A DNA stretch of 64,000 nucleotides from Molanna angustata. Taxonomy: Eukaryota; Arthropoda; Insecta; Trichoptera; Molannidae. This document shows positions 32,631 through 45,032 of this stretch, in pieces. The stretch spans positions 18,237,381 to 18,301,380 of the forward strand of contig OY754975.1 in assembly GCA_963576475.1 (NCBI GenBank). Reading direction: 5' to 3'. A program made the translations under genes and the position numbers. The notes below the pieces were generated by a model. It had not been told where the DNA came from and ran no database searches. It saw only the letters and a program-made list of their open reading frames with translations. Within the stretch, counting starts at the first letter, position 1. Each line of letters starts with the position of its first letter.

Positions 32631-33322
32631 TTAAGAGGGTGACTGCTGCCAACGTACCAATTTTTTCAACTTGAATTTGCATCATTACTACAAAACGAAT
32701 CATTTTGAAAAAAATAATATAGTCATTTTGGATATTAATAAAGAAAAATATACCTTAACTTTTTAATTATATTCTGTATATATTCTTGTAGGAAAATAAT
32801 AAGCATTCCCCAATTTTTGAAATTTATCTTAAATTTCTAAAAACTATAAGGTATAGAGCATTATATTTTTTTATAAATGAAAGAAGATAACAATATCTGG
32901 AAAAATACGATGTGACGTTGCATTAGTGCATCAGGTTAAGTTAATAAACCAAAAAAAACTTTTATTTCACAATGGTTGTGAATGGAAAATAAATGTTTTT
33001 TAGGTTTATTTACTAAACCTGAAGCATTAATGCAACGTCACATCATATTTTTCTAGATATTTTTGTCTTCTTTAATTTAAAAAAAAAATATGTTGAACTA
33101 CGCCTTATATTTTATTAAAAATATAAGATAACCGTTGAAAATCGGGGAATGCCATTATTTTTCTACAAGAATTTATACAGAATATTATAAAAAAGTGAAG
33201 ATATATTTTTCTTTATTAATATCCAAACTATCTAAATTATTTTTTTCAAAACGATTTGCTAAGATATGATGATGGTATATCAAATTGAAAAATAGGTACG
33301 TTGGCAGCAGTCCCCCCCTTAA
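32631..33322. mobile_element. TTAA-flanked fold-back element, copy 1
   Basis: It is flanked by TTAA at both ends. Terminal inverted repeats GAGGGTGACTGCTGCCAACG and CGTTGGCAGCAGTCCCCCC, and long internal arms including GACGTTGCATTAGTGCATCA on the left and its near-complement on the right. It is noncoding. TTAA duplication is the habit of piggyBac-type transposases, but the terminal bases do not give a firm family. Confidence 0.75.
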
Positions 33323-34699
33323 ACAAAATCAAATGATCTTGACACTGTATTGAATATTAAGAAAAATACTTAAACCTTAAAAATATATTTTAAATTAATA
33401 AAAATTTCGACATTCGTATATTTTTTTAATAACATTACATTAATGAATATCATCTACTTTACATTTTGTTAAATTTTTTCCAAAATGACTTGTCAATAAA
33501 ATGTCAAATACCTAATTTATTTACAAAAATATAATGTCATATGTCTTGGATTTTGGCGAGGGTTTTTTGGCAATATTTATTTGGCATGAAAATAGAAATT
33601 CGTATTTCTAAAGGTTTGGTTACTCACAGTTTTATAAAAAAAAAACTTTAAAACAATTCATATTTATTAAATATAATCCTGATATTAAGAATATTTTGGA
33701 ATAAGTAGTTAATGATCGTATATTTTTTTTGTATAAATAGAGTGAAAATACATTTGATTTGCAACTTTAAATAACTTAAGTTGGTTTTCATTCGTTTTTA
33801 CATACAAAAATGTTAGGTATATTTCAAGAATTATGTTAAATTGAATATAAATATACAAATATTTCTATTTGCAATAATCAAAATATAAACATTGTGCTAG
33901 AATTTATTCCAATTTGTATTTCATAAAAAACAATTACCTTGTTGAAATTAAGAAAAATTCTGTGCGTATTTCAACGCGTTTTTTATAAAGAAATATCATC
34001 GTAATAACTAAAAATTTTAATTGAAATATATGATTTGCGTATGATTTTTTTCTTAATAATTATGTTTGTAATACTAATCAAAAATATTGAATATCGGTGG
34101 GTAGGGATACATGCTTTTGTCTTGCTTTTTATAATGTAATACGCACCGTACACTTACCTACAGCTGGCAACCCCACATTGTTGAATATACTTTTTTGATA
34201 TGTGCGTAAAATATTGAAAATTAGATGGAACTGGTATTTTTCTATTTAACTTTTATGTAAGGAAATGAAGGAAAAAATAATGCATTTATTACAACTTTTT
34301 TTCTATTGTCAAAAAGTAAATTAATATAATTTAACTTATTTTTCATTCATCGAACTTTTTCTTGTTCATGAATGTGACATTTGAAAACCTTCAATAGTTT
34401 GGTTGTTTTAAAAAGGTTATGTGCATAGAATTATAATTAAATCAGCAATGTGTTTCAATGTCTAGTGATGTTTTTGTAAATATACTTGGGAGTAGCTAAA
34501 GATTTTTTTTATAATAAATAAACGTAAATCAATACAATGCTTCATTAAACAGGATCGGAGTACCCTTTAATTCACGTTAAAAATATATAAAATCCATTAA
34601 TATACGTAATGTGTTTCTAGTGTATATTTCCTGTTTGTTTAGGATTTAATTTAAACTTCAAATTCATAGAAGAAATGTTTTTATAACATCTGATATTTC
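33323..34699. other. Unassigned DNA
   Basis: AT-rich, nothing recognised. Confidence 0.45.
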
Positions 34700-35105
34700 T
34701 ATATACGATGAACAAAATTTGTTCATCGTATTTTAATAAGACGTATGGTCGGTAGTGCTCTACGGCGTTGAGGCACGGACCGTCAAGGTTGTTACTTATA
34801 AACCGCCTGGATGCGTTCAAAATGAAGATTCACCGCAGAAATACTAAGCATATCTTGGACGAAATATTTCGTAGAGTTAATACTGACAGTTGTTCACAAC
34901 AGTCGAGCTCCGTAAGACTTCATATTTTAGTCACATGAACAGAGGTGAGAAATACTCGATCCTTCAAAAAGTCCGAGACATTCGAGAATGGACCAGAATA
35001 AGGCGTGTAGAGCACCTGTACCACACCGCATAGGATAAAGAGAGTTTCTCTCAAGAGATCATCAACGTCGGGGGGAACCGTCAGGACACGCGAAGAAGAA
35101 GACTT
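34700..35105 (+). pseudogene. Degraded LINE reverse transcriptase C-terminal remnant
   Basis: VLYGVEARTVK near 34755 recalls the VYGAECW motif that follows the RT palm in RTE-type elements. A purine-rich end (GAAGAAGAAGAC) closes the fragment. Stops and frameshifts are frequent. Confidence 0.4.
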
Positions 35106-35243
35106 TTTTTATAGTTCTGATGACCAACTCATCCGTGTCAACTTTTCGACGAGAACTCTACAACGTGTCCGAGGTAATTTGTGATTGAGGTAAATTAAGC
35201 TGCAAAAAATAATTATCAATTAATATTTTTTTGTGACAATTAA

Positions 35244-35249
35244 TTTATT
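35244..35249 (-). promoter_or_regulatory. Alternative polyadenylation signal candidate
   Basis: AATAAA on the minus strand about 365 nt after the stop codon of the exon at 35612-36772. A second AATAAA at 35421-35426 is closer. The usage of either is unknown. Confidence 0.25.
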
Positions 35250-35420
35250 ACTTAGTACAGTACTTAAACTATTTTTGGCTAAACTTTTGGATGAATAATA
35301 AAGAGAGATATTTAATGATAATTCACAACTGTGATTATCTTTAAGTCTCAATATTGCCATCAAAATATCAATGAATTTCTAGAATCATTCAACTACTTTT
35401 ACATTTTACCTTCAATGATA

Positions 35421-35426
35421 TTTATT
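35421..35426 (-). promoter_or_regulatory. Polyadenylation signal candidate
   Basis: AATAAA on the minus strand (TTTATT on plus), about 190 nt downstream of the stop codon at 35612. Plausible end of the host gene's 3' UTR. Confidence 0.35.
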
Positions 35427-35611
35427 TTAACAAAGAAAAAGACTTCATAGAAATTATTAAGATAAAACAAGCGAATAAAAAATATGATACTTTACAAAAT
35501 AAATCTATCTTCGTTCTTGGAAGGTTCAAATGTAAAGAAGTCACTAGAAAGGTGTTCTTTTTATCAATAAAACAAATCAATATTTCAAAATGTTTTTGAT
35601 TGAGTCTAAAT

Positions 35612-36772
35612 TTAACTTTGAAACACGTCCCCATCTTCCGAGCCAGGGTTTTCCGCTTCTTCTGTAACCGTGATGAGAGGCGGTGGAAGTATCTGTCTAT
35701 CACCGTAGCTTTCCATGGGGGAATTCTCGTTGCTAAACTTTTCAAATTTCGGAGACAGACTCGGTAGCATGTTCTTGGTCGTTTGTTTAATGGTCGAGTA
35801 TAGATCAGGGGTTATGATTGGCAAAGAAGCCCTTTTGTTCCTAGCACCGGCCGCTACCATACCAGCATTGTGACAAAGAAGGGGAGAACCCGAAGCTATA
35901 TCCCCCGGGTAGCAGTCGATACCAGATTCTTCCTCTATAATGTCAAATCCATCGTCGTTATTGGAAATAGTTTTGTTATCCGGGTTAGGAGGCTCTATAA
36001 GTCTAGGCGGAAGGCTATCAGCTCGGTGGAGACACTGGTTTGTCTTGTCGTGATTTATTTCCACTACAGTTTGTTCTTTTTTCACGGCCCCATTGCCCAA
36101 TTGCCTCTGTTGCTCTTGATACTTTTCCTCCTCCGTGTCCGAAGATGGAACACTGTCGCTGTTCGCGATCATTTTTATCTTCCCGCCTCCTTCCAGTTTG
36201 TCCTGCAGCATGTGTAAACTGATCTCCCTCGCTTGGATGTCCGAGAGAAGCGGTCCGTCTGTGGAACCTTCGATGTTGTATTCCGAAGACTTGACGGCGT
36301 CGTCTCCCGCGATGATGGAGTCTTGTTTGAAAATGGCGGCTGTAATGACGGGTTTGTCCGGATCCGTTGGAGTCTTGCTAAGTAGCGGCTCCCTGGAAGA
36401 CTCGCAGGGTATTGTGATTGTCGGGGTTTGTGAGTATCCAGCATAAATGGGGTAACCGTAAGGTCCTTGTTCGTATCCCACTTGGTTGCCGTAGGTGTAA
36501 CTGGGGTTTCGCGAGCTATCCGACGATATGCTGAGGTCCGATGTGGAGAGACCGGTGTTTAAAGATTGGTGCTTGGTGACTTGTGACTTTGGTGCTGTGT
36601 CCTGCAGCTCTAGTGAGGTGTCCACTGCCGACGCCACTGGGTGATGGACGAGAGCACGTCTCTCAGGAGACCCTCCCGCCTGTGCTGTGCTCTGCTGAAC
36701 TTCCACCACAAAGACACCATCGTTATTGGGAGAGTATTTCATTTTAGTCTCGCGGGAACCACGAACAATATC
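35612..36772 (-). CDS. Last coding exon of an unrecognised host gene (C-terminal tail)
   Basis: The 386 codons plus stop follow an acceptor ...TTATTTCAG at 36773, in phase 0 (DIVRGSRETKMKYSPN...). The composition and codon use are unlike the AT-rich flanks. The peptide has no membrane segment and no fold I recognise: it is Ser/Pro/acidic-rich and looks disordered. It has a Tyr/Gly-rich patch (SYTYGNQVGYEQGPYGYPIY), acidic clusters (DTEEEKYQEQQ, DGFDIIEEESGIDCYP) and possible phosphosites (SPERR, SLPP). It ends ...GSEDGDVFQS. Together with the 43.6-kb exon it looks like the cytoplasmic tail of a cell-surface or signalling protein, but that is a guess from composition. The ATG at codon 11 is not a start, since the frame joins upstream. 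No family is named. Confidence 0.8.
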   Translation of the reverse strand, partial: DIVRGSRETKMKYSPNNDGVFVVEVQQSTAQAGGSPERRALVHHPVASAVDTSLELQDTAPKSQVTKHQSLNTGLSTSDLSISSDSSRNPSYTYGNQVGYEQGPYGYPIYAGYSQTPTITIPCESSREPLLSKTPTDPDKPVITAAIFKQDSIIAGDDAVKSSEYNIEGSTDGPLLSDIQAREISLHMLQDKLEGGGKIKMIANSDSVPSSDTEEEKYQEQQRQLGNGAVKKEQTVVEINHDKTNQCLHRADSLPPRLIEPPNPDNKTISNNDDGFDIIEEESGIDCYPGDIASGSPLLCHNAGMVAAGARNKRASLPIITPDLYSTIKQTTKNMLPSLSPKFEKFSNENSPMESYGDRQILPPPLITVTEEAENPGSEDGDVFQS

Positions 36773-36773
36773 C

Positions 36774-38048
36774 TGAAATAACAAACAAAATTATTGTATA
36801 AAAATATGTGTATACATACTATAAAATTCAATTATGATACTTAACTATGACGCATGCAGCTTAGAAAAAAAATTACGTAGCAAACAAAGTATTTAGTTTT
36901 GACAATGAAAAACTTTGCAATTTGTAGTTGACGTTTCTAAACCATTGGATTGAGATCCTTTAAATGAAATTAAATTAATTTTTTTTTTAATAAAATAACC
37001 ATTTTATTATAAAACGATTGAAATGTGTTTCTTGGTGATTTATGGTGATATATGATCTTGGTGATAGTAAGCAAATAATATATTTGTTTTTGGTAAATAT
37101 AAATAACAATAATTAATTTCAATAAACTACCTAAACATATAAGTACTGTGATGAAAGACCAAAATTTAAATTTCTTCAAAACAATTTTACACCTTACATA
37201 CTCTATTTTCATTCCTTTGTATATTTTCGTTGTTTTTGTTTTGATTTACCTTGTTTTTCTTTGTTGTGTTTTAGATTTACTTTATTCTGAATTGTTTGAA
37301 TTCATTTAATTCACATTTTTGTATTCTTCTTGATGTACATTAATTTTCATTGTTCTGTTTACGATTTACTTTATTTTCATTGTAAAATGGTGTAACTTAA
37401 TGTTTTGTATAAGTGTATATTTTGATGGTTGTTATTGCAGCGTACGAGAGGACCTTGCACTGACAAACTTTTTATACCAGTTTAGTGCAAAAATAATAGA
37501 TTGTAATGAAAATTTTATAAATAAATAAATAAATAAAAAAAAGTTCAAAGATCCCAAAACAGGGGATCTTTAGATTGTCAGCGACATTTAGTAATTAATA
37601 CTTATTATTTAATTATTACAACGGAATTAAATTATTATAATTATACAACAAAAACAGCTCAAATCAATTCCGATTTTCAATATAAATATCCAATAACTTG
37701 ATTTATAACAAAATGTGTGTTTTGTAAAAATAAAAAAAAATATTCTAACAATAATGTTGATGATGACATGTATGATAATAATTACAATATTTTGTGACAA
37801 AATAATAGCGATGTTCTGTAAAAACTGTTAATAGAAACACAATATTCTATCGTTTTCTCCAATATTTTCCTTAGTGAAACAAACATAGAAACATTTTTAG
37901 ATTCTTCTTGTTCTTTTTTTATTTATTTAAATATATAAATTTTATTTAATACATTTTATAAAAAAACAACTCATTAATGTTTCCTTTTCCTAATTAAGCT
38001 GGAAGCTTGTGTTTAGGAAAGCAGCAGCTCTTTGTTTACACGATAAAA
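36774..38048. other. Intronic, mostly unassigned
   Basis: AT-rich. The part at 37440-37530 ends in AAATAAATAAATAAATAAA and may be a retroposon 3' end. Nothing coding is evident. Confidence 0.4.
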
Positions 38049-38290
38049 ATACTTACATACATACATACATACCATCACGCCATATCCCTTACGGGGTAAG
38101 CAGAGAGACCCGAACGCCATACTCATTACTCTTTGCACACATTCCTAGCTTCATTTACATACATGCATCGTCTCATACATGCTCGTCGATTATTCAAGCT
38201 TCTTATATTTCCTTCTTTCAAAATACCATTCATATGGTCATGCCATCCCTTTCTGGGGCGGCCACTGCTATTCACTTCATTTGCTGTGGA
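38049..38290 (-). pseudogene. LINE C-terminal fragment (22.8-kb family)
   Basis: The antisense tail CATACATACATACATACCAT is followed by sequence matching the 20.1-kb copy (CCTTACGGGGTAAGCAGAGA, CTTTCTGGGGCGGCC), truncated at about 38290. Confidence 0.65.
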
Positions 38291-38517
38291 AATAAAAATA
38301 CTTAACTAAAATAAATAATTAATTAAAATTCAAAACAAAAAAAAAACAAACATTTCAAAACCAAAAGCAATACAAAAAGAATTCTTGTGCCGTTCGTAAC
38401 GGTGGTTGGCGACCATCACACCAAACTCATTCCGATCTTTTGCCAACATAACTAGTGACGCCGCATCCGGAATCTCGAACCACTGCCACTGAATTTTAAG
38501 CCACGATATCTTCCCTC

Positions 38518-38645
38518 CACTATTTATTTATTTATTTATTTATATAATTTATGTACATGTGTACAAAGGCGGGTTTGTTGCCATAAGGCAATTTCTTCCA
38601 ACCAACCCGAGCAACGTGAAGTCTCTTAGTTAAATTGGTACAGTA
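38518..38645 (-). repeat. SINE core fragment (family A type)
   Basis: It shares GCCATAAGGCAATTTCTTCC with the body of the SINE at 25521-25745 and GACTTCACGTT-type sequence with 44440-44515. An ATTT repeat marks one end. No tRNA head is present. Confidence 0.5.
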
Positions 38646-38754
38646 CTAATCACTATTTATCACTATTTATAAAGGGCAATTTCTCTCTTTCTGCATCTTA
38701 TTTAAAACTATTTCATTGGAGACTATTCAATCTTTAAATAAGGCTGCATTTGTA

Positions 38755-38990
38755 TTGTCATGTTATGTGTCGGGATGAAAATTACATGGTTAGAAAGAGC
38801 CTTGACATGCCAACTATTCGGCGGGGAAGGGGCCGTCCGCCGGCAACTTGGTGGTCTAGCATCCAAATTGAACTTCAGGAGGACATCATCGATACCTTGA
38901 CGACCTGAGAGTGAGTGTCTTGGTGATTACGTACCAGGAGAGCCGACCCCAACTAAGACGGGATAAGGGCAAAGAAAAAGAAGGATAATG
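38755..38990 (+). pseudogene. RTE-like LINE 3' end
   Basis: It reads CRDENYMVRKSLDMPTIRRG then RGRPPATWW, with a stop, and ends RRADPN stop and a purine-rich tail (AAGGGCAAAGAAAAAGAAGG). It is the same type as 2755-2868. Confidence 0.55.
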
Positions 38991-39007
38991 TCCTTGTGAA
39001 AAAAAAA

Positions 39008-39178
39008 TAAATAATAATGAACCCTTCCTTGCACCCTGCGCAAGTGGCGAGTCAACAGAAGCAGAAGCAACATTAGCGTGAGAAATGAATTTAAATAAAT
39101 TTCTCCTCTGCTGGGGATCGAACCCAGGACGCCCGCACTGAAACCAAACGGCTTACAAACTGTGCCACGGCGGTCGGC
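39008..39178 (-). mobile_element. tRNA-derived SINE (family A), internally deleted
   Basis: The same head as 25745-25680 (minus strand) and the same 3' end (AATGAACCCTTCCTTGCACC on plus), but about 50 nt of the core is missing after GCGAGTC. Confidence 0.75.
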
Positions 39179-39206
39179 ATAAAAAATACATAGGTACACA
39201 TTACAC

Positions 39207-39722
39207 ATCCTCAATCCTCATATATTCCCTCAATCCTCATATATTCCCTTTATATTCCCTCATTCCTCATATATTCTCTTTATATTCCCTCAATCCTCAT
39301 ATATTTCCTTTATATTCCCTCAATCCTCATATATTCCCTTTATATTACCTCATTCCTCATATATTCTCTTTATATTCCCTCAATCCTCATATATTTCCTT
39401 TATATTCCCTCAATCCTCATATATTTTATTTATATTCCCTCATTCCTCATATATTCTCTTTATATTCCCTCAATCCTCATATATTTCCTTTATATTACCT
39501 CAATCCTCATATATTCCCTATTTATTCCCTCAATCCTCATATATTCCCTTTATATTCCCTCAATCCTCATATATTCCCTTTATATTCCCTCAATCCTCAT
39601 ATATCCCCTATTTATTCCATCAATCCTCATATATACCCTTTATATTCCATCAATCCTATTATATTCCCTTTATATTCCCCCAATCCTCATATATTCCCTT
39701 TATATTCCCTAAATCCTCATAT
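39207..39722. repeat. 30-bp minisatellite, ~17 copies
   Basis: The unit CCTCAATCCTCATATATTCC plus CTTTATATTC repeats exactly every 30 bp with scattered changes. It directly abuts a family C SINE (39722-39795), whose tail has similar words (TTTAGGGAAT, TGAGGAT), so the array probably grew from the SINE tail. Confidence 0.92.
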
Positions 39723-39795
39723 AAGCACTTGTGGTATAGGCGAAATCGGTCAAAGCAGGGTGGGGCTCGAACTCTCCATGTCTGGAAAACTATTC
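39722..39795 (-). mobile_element. tRNA-derived SINE (family C), degraded
   Basis: CACTTGTGGTATAGGCGAAA and TCGGTCAAAGCAGGGTGGGG correspond to the body and B box region of the 30.1-kb copy in reverse orientation. The head is eroded. Confidence 0.5.
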
Positions 39796-41372
39796 CAGCC
39801 TGAATCGTCTAAATGAATACTTTCTTAATGAACAATTACACCATAATATTTTTCCGATGAGATGACTCGGCATTATCAAGATCTAAAATGAAACTGTTAA
39901 CACAAAATGTTTGGAACCAATAAATATATATTAATACTTAATTAAATTTTCCACGCATATTTATTCTTTGAGTTTTAATTTCTGATAAAAATGGTCCGAT
40001 ATCCCTGGATGATACCTACTGTCTGTATACATGTATGTATCTTTCCGGATGTCACGACTCTGTAGAAGGATTTATGTTGCTAACAAATAACACTCCTTGT
40101 ATGATTGATATTCTTATGACACTCAGGACCTCGTCATGTTCTTCATACAGACATTAACAAATAGACACATTAAGTGGTGTCAATTTGTTTACAGTACCCT
40201 AGTATAATATTGTTTATCACACAATATACCTACTCTACATCACTTCGTACGAGTCACAAATCTTTGCACAGCGATCGATCGTTTAAACATAGCTCAAATT
40301 ATAATGAATGAATTACCTAAATCTGTCACGGAAAAAAAAACTGTTGTCTTGAATAATATCAATACACGCACAATAAAGTTAAATAATTACGTCTCAGAAT
40401 CTTATCCTTTGATATGTTAAGCGTCTAAATGTTTGAATTATTCTCAATTGATCCGAACGTTCGATGCATTTTATTTTGATATTTTACAATTTACGTATTG
40501 ATCCGCATATTCTTTAGAGGAAATGTGTCATAATGTTTAATATTTAATTGTGCTTAATACTATTACTAAGAAGCCAACGCCGTTTAAAATGGTATTTAAG
40601 ATAAATATAGTGATCAACTTGAAAGAAATAGCCGTGTACTCTTACAAATAAATAAATTTGACTGTCAGTCCATTTCTCGCTATTTCTTCCTAAGCCAACT
40701 CAAATCACACAAAACACTCCCCTTATTACCCCAACGAACCCTATAGTTTTTTCATTGCATCGGCACAGTCTTTTCCCTGTTGTGAATTAACCTTATGAGA
40801 GAAGAGTCGGTTACGTAAATAAATATGGTTTGAAGTTTTAAATTATTAAAAAAATAATGTTTTCTTTATTTTCTAGACATTATAAGAGTAGTATCATCAT
40901 TATGAATGTTACATTCATAAATTTAACAGTCAAGCGACTACACAATAAGGTAAACTCAAGCTCGTTTAAAATAAACTTGAGTTATGTCAACACACCCTGT
41001 ATTCAGGTTATTCGGACTCATCCATCAGTCAAAATTTAACAACATTTCATGATCGATGCCTTGGAGAAAGTATCACCTACCAAATTGTTTAAATCTCCGC
41101 ACGTTTCTGCAAAGTTTTTGTTCTTTTGAAATAGATCCAAAAAAACTATGAAAATCTACAAGTCTAAATATATTAAATACGTCACGTATTTGAAAGAATT
41201 CAACACAACTGGGGCCATCAATCTTTTTTTTTACGATAATTTTCAGAGGTGTAAGTATTTTCCCCTTTACAGTTTGTAACAGCTTTCCTCGTGGGATGTC
41301 AAGAATCCATATCTGTGAAACTGTTCAGACATGGGTGTATACAACTTAATGGATTTAAAAAAAAAACATGCT
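39796..41372. other. Intronic, unassigned DNA
   Basis: AT-rich with no exon or repeat I can support. Confidence 0.4.
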
Positions 41373-42112
41373 TTAAGGGGGGGACTGCTGCCAACGTACC
41401 TATTTTTCAATTTGATTATCTATTACATCATTATTTCTTATCAAATCGTTTTGAAAAAAATAATTAAGATAGTTTGGATATTAATAAACAAAAATATACC
41501 TTAACTTTTTGATAATGTTCTGTATAAATTCTTATAGAAAAATAATGGCATACCCCGATTTTCAACGTTTATCATATATTTTTAATAAACTATAAGGCAT
41601 AGAGTAATATATTTTTTTTTAATTAAAGAAGACAAAAATATCTAGAAAAATATGATGTGACGTTGCATTAATGCTTCAGGGTTAGTAAATAAACCTAAAA
41701 AACCTTTATTTTCCATTCAGCGCCATTGCGTAATAAAAGTTTTTTTGGTTTATTTACTTAACCTGATGCGTTAATGCAACGTCATATCATATTTTTCCTG
41801 GTATTTTTTGCGGCGCTGTTTATATTATATTTTAAAAAATATAAGGTATAGAGCAATATTTTTTATAAAAAAAATATTGCTCTATACCTTATATTTTTTA
41901 AGAAATTTAAGATAAATGTCTAAAATCGGGGTATGCTTATTATTTTCCTACAAGAATATATACAGAACATAATCAAAAAGTTAAGGTATATTTCTCTTTA
42001 TTAATATCCAAACTAACTAGGTTATTTTTTTCAAAATGATTCGTTTAGTAATAATGATGGTAGGTATATCAAATTGAAAAAATAGGTACGTTGGCAGCAG
42101 TCACCCTCTTAA
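41373..42112. mobile_element. TTAA-flanked fold-back element, copy 2
   Basis: The same termini as 32631-33322 (GGGGGACTGCTGCCAACGTA and its complement) and TTAA at both ends. The arms contain near-perfect internal palindromes, for example around 41830-41910 (AAAAAATATAAGGTATAGAG and its complement). Confidence 0.78.
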
Positions 42113-43577
<1,465 letters not shown>

Positions 43578-43733
43578 ATTTCTGACTTCAGTTTCCACGA
43601 TAAGATGATTGTTCTTGAGGGTCATGGTGATGATGGAGCCGTTAGCTGGCTGCTGTGAAGGACTTGTTTTTCCAGTCATCTGTTTACTGTCTCCGACATC
43701 ACGTTCAGAAAATCCGGATTCGGCAGCCTTCAA
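43578..43733 (-). CDS. Internal exon of the unrecognised host gene
   Basis: 156 bp, exactly 52 codons, bounded by acceptor TTGATTTCAG and donor AAT/GTAAGC. It encodes LKAAESGFSERDVGDSKQMT through NGSIITMTLKNNHLIVETEV to RN. The GC content is above the flanks. Being a multiple of three in phase 0, it could be skipped without a frameshift. The stretch with LKNNHLIVETEV is compact and probably conserved, and the rest is polar. No upstream exon is identified between 43734 and 64000. A fold-back element (43924-44130) sits about 190 bp upstream. Confidence 0.7.
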
Positions 43734-43923
43734 CTGAAATCAAGAAGAGATTTTTCCTAAAGAAGCTCATTCAAATATTATTTATTATATTTATTTATTT
43801 ATTCAAGATGATACACGATTAATACATAATATCTACACATAAACTTTACAAAGCAACCGTGTACACAAAAATACCACAAAGGAAAACCTGTCTGTGGATA
43901 CACCAATAATAATATAAACAACG

Positions 43924-44130
43924 AATGAAATTATTACGAATATAAACCATAGTTTTAATCCACAAATTGAGTTAAAATTAGCCTGAGCGCTTTCGATGGT
44001 TACACCATCATCCTCGGAGGCGACAATAAAAACTCTCCGAGGATGATGGTGTAACCATCGAAAGCGCTCAGGCTAATTATAACTCAATTTGTGGATTAAA
44101 ACTATGGTTTATATTCGTAATAATTTCATT
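43924..44130. mobile_element. Fold-back element with near-perfect ~95-bp arms
   Basis: The left arm starts AATGAAATTATTACGAATAT. The right arm is its near-exact complement, and the shared inner part is GAGCGCTTTCGATGGTTACA. The spacer is about 15-20 nt (CGACAATAAAA). Few mismatches are visible, so the copy is young or arm-converted. Confidence 0.8.
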
Positions 44131-44439
44131 ATGAACTTCCACTCTGTAAACGAAACAACAAGAATGTTGTGTTAATAACATTAGATGAAAACAAAAACTA
44201 TGGAATTCGTTTTAAGGATATAAGTAAAAATAAATAAAAAGAAAACAACACATAGATTAAAATTTTAATCATACATCAACTTGAAAATTTTAATCATACA
44301 TCCTGAATTCCTTCTGTATCCTTCCGTAGCCTCCTTCTTTTCCTCATTGCTATGATCAGTGTTATTTTTATTATTATTTTTAATCTCTTGTTTTTTTCTC
44401 TTTGTATTTTTTTCTTATTCGTCTATTTTATTTATTTAT
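44131..44439. other. Unassigned DNA
   Basis: AT-rich with nothing recognised. Confidence 0.4.
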
Positions 44440-44516
44440 TTCTCACTAAATAAGTATTGTACCAATTTAACTTCAGAGACTTCACGTTTCCCGGGTTGGT
44501 TGGAAGAAATTTCTTA
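44440..44516 (+). repeat. SINE core fragment
   Basis: GTACCAATTTAACTTC, GAGACTTCACGTTTCCCGGG and TTGGTTGGAAGAAATTTCTT match, inverted, the fragment at 38518-38645. Confidence 0.5.
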
Positions 44517-44895
44517 CACATAGATTAATATATCATAAATAATGTTCCGTGAGTACACACATAACAGCAGACCAATAGTGGTCTCACCAAATATACCCGT
44601 AGTTTACAGCAGTGTTATACTTGGTACAATGATATGTACCATGAGTCAATCACATATTATTTTTTACTAGCTTCAATGCCCCGCCGTTGGCCGAAAATGT
44701 ATATATGTGAAGGAATTAGCAATAGTTTTGATATTTTCATCGAAAGGAAGATTGTATATAAAATTTCATTAAGATGGGATGTGGTTTGAAATTTGATTAA
44801 TAAAATTTCTACAAGAACGGACTATGAAAAGTGGTTTGAAATTTGATTGAATTTAAAAGTTGTGAAGCCGAATATTTTTAAAAAATGGCGTAGAT

Positions 44896-45010
44896 ATTCG
44901 CAAATATTGAATTTTTCCCTGTCGGGAGTCAATGATATTTTAAACAAATTTTTATGTTTTTGAGTTCCTGGTTCTTCTATGATATTCCAACTTCGTCACT
45001 ATTGAGATGT
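44896..45010. repeat. Fragment of the CAATAGAGACGAA element
   Basis: It has CCCTGTCGGGAGTCAATGAT and CCAACTTCGTCACTATTGAG in the same relationship as in 61371-61593. The middle is shorter, and the fragment directly abuts the RTE copy at 45033. Confidence 0.5.
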
Positions 45011-45032
45011 TAAAAATTTGTCAAGGTTGTGA

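Noticed and set aside
35870..36446. Plus-strand and second minus-strand frames opposite the host exon
   Set aside because: Shadows of the 35612-36772 exon; the exon frame has the splice sites and continues from the 43.6-kb exon.
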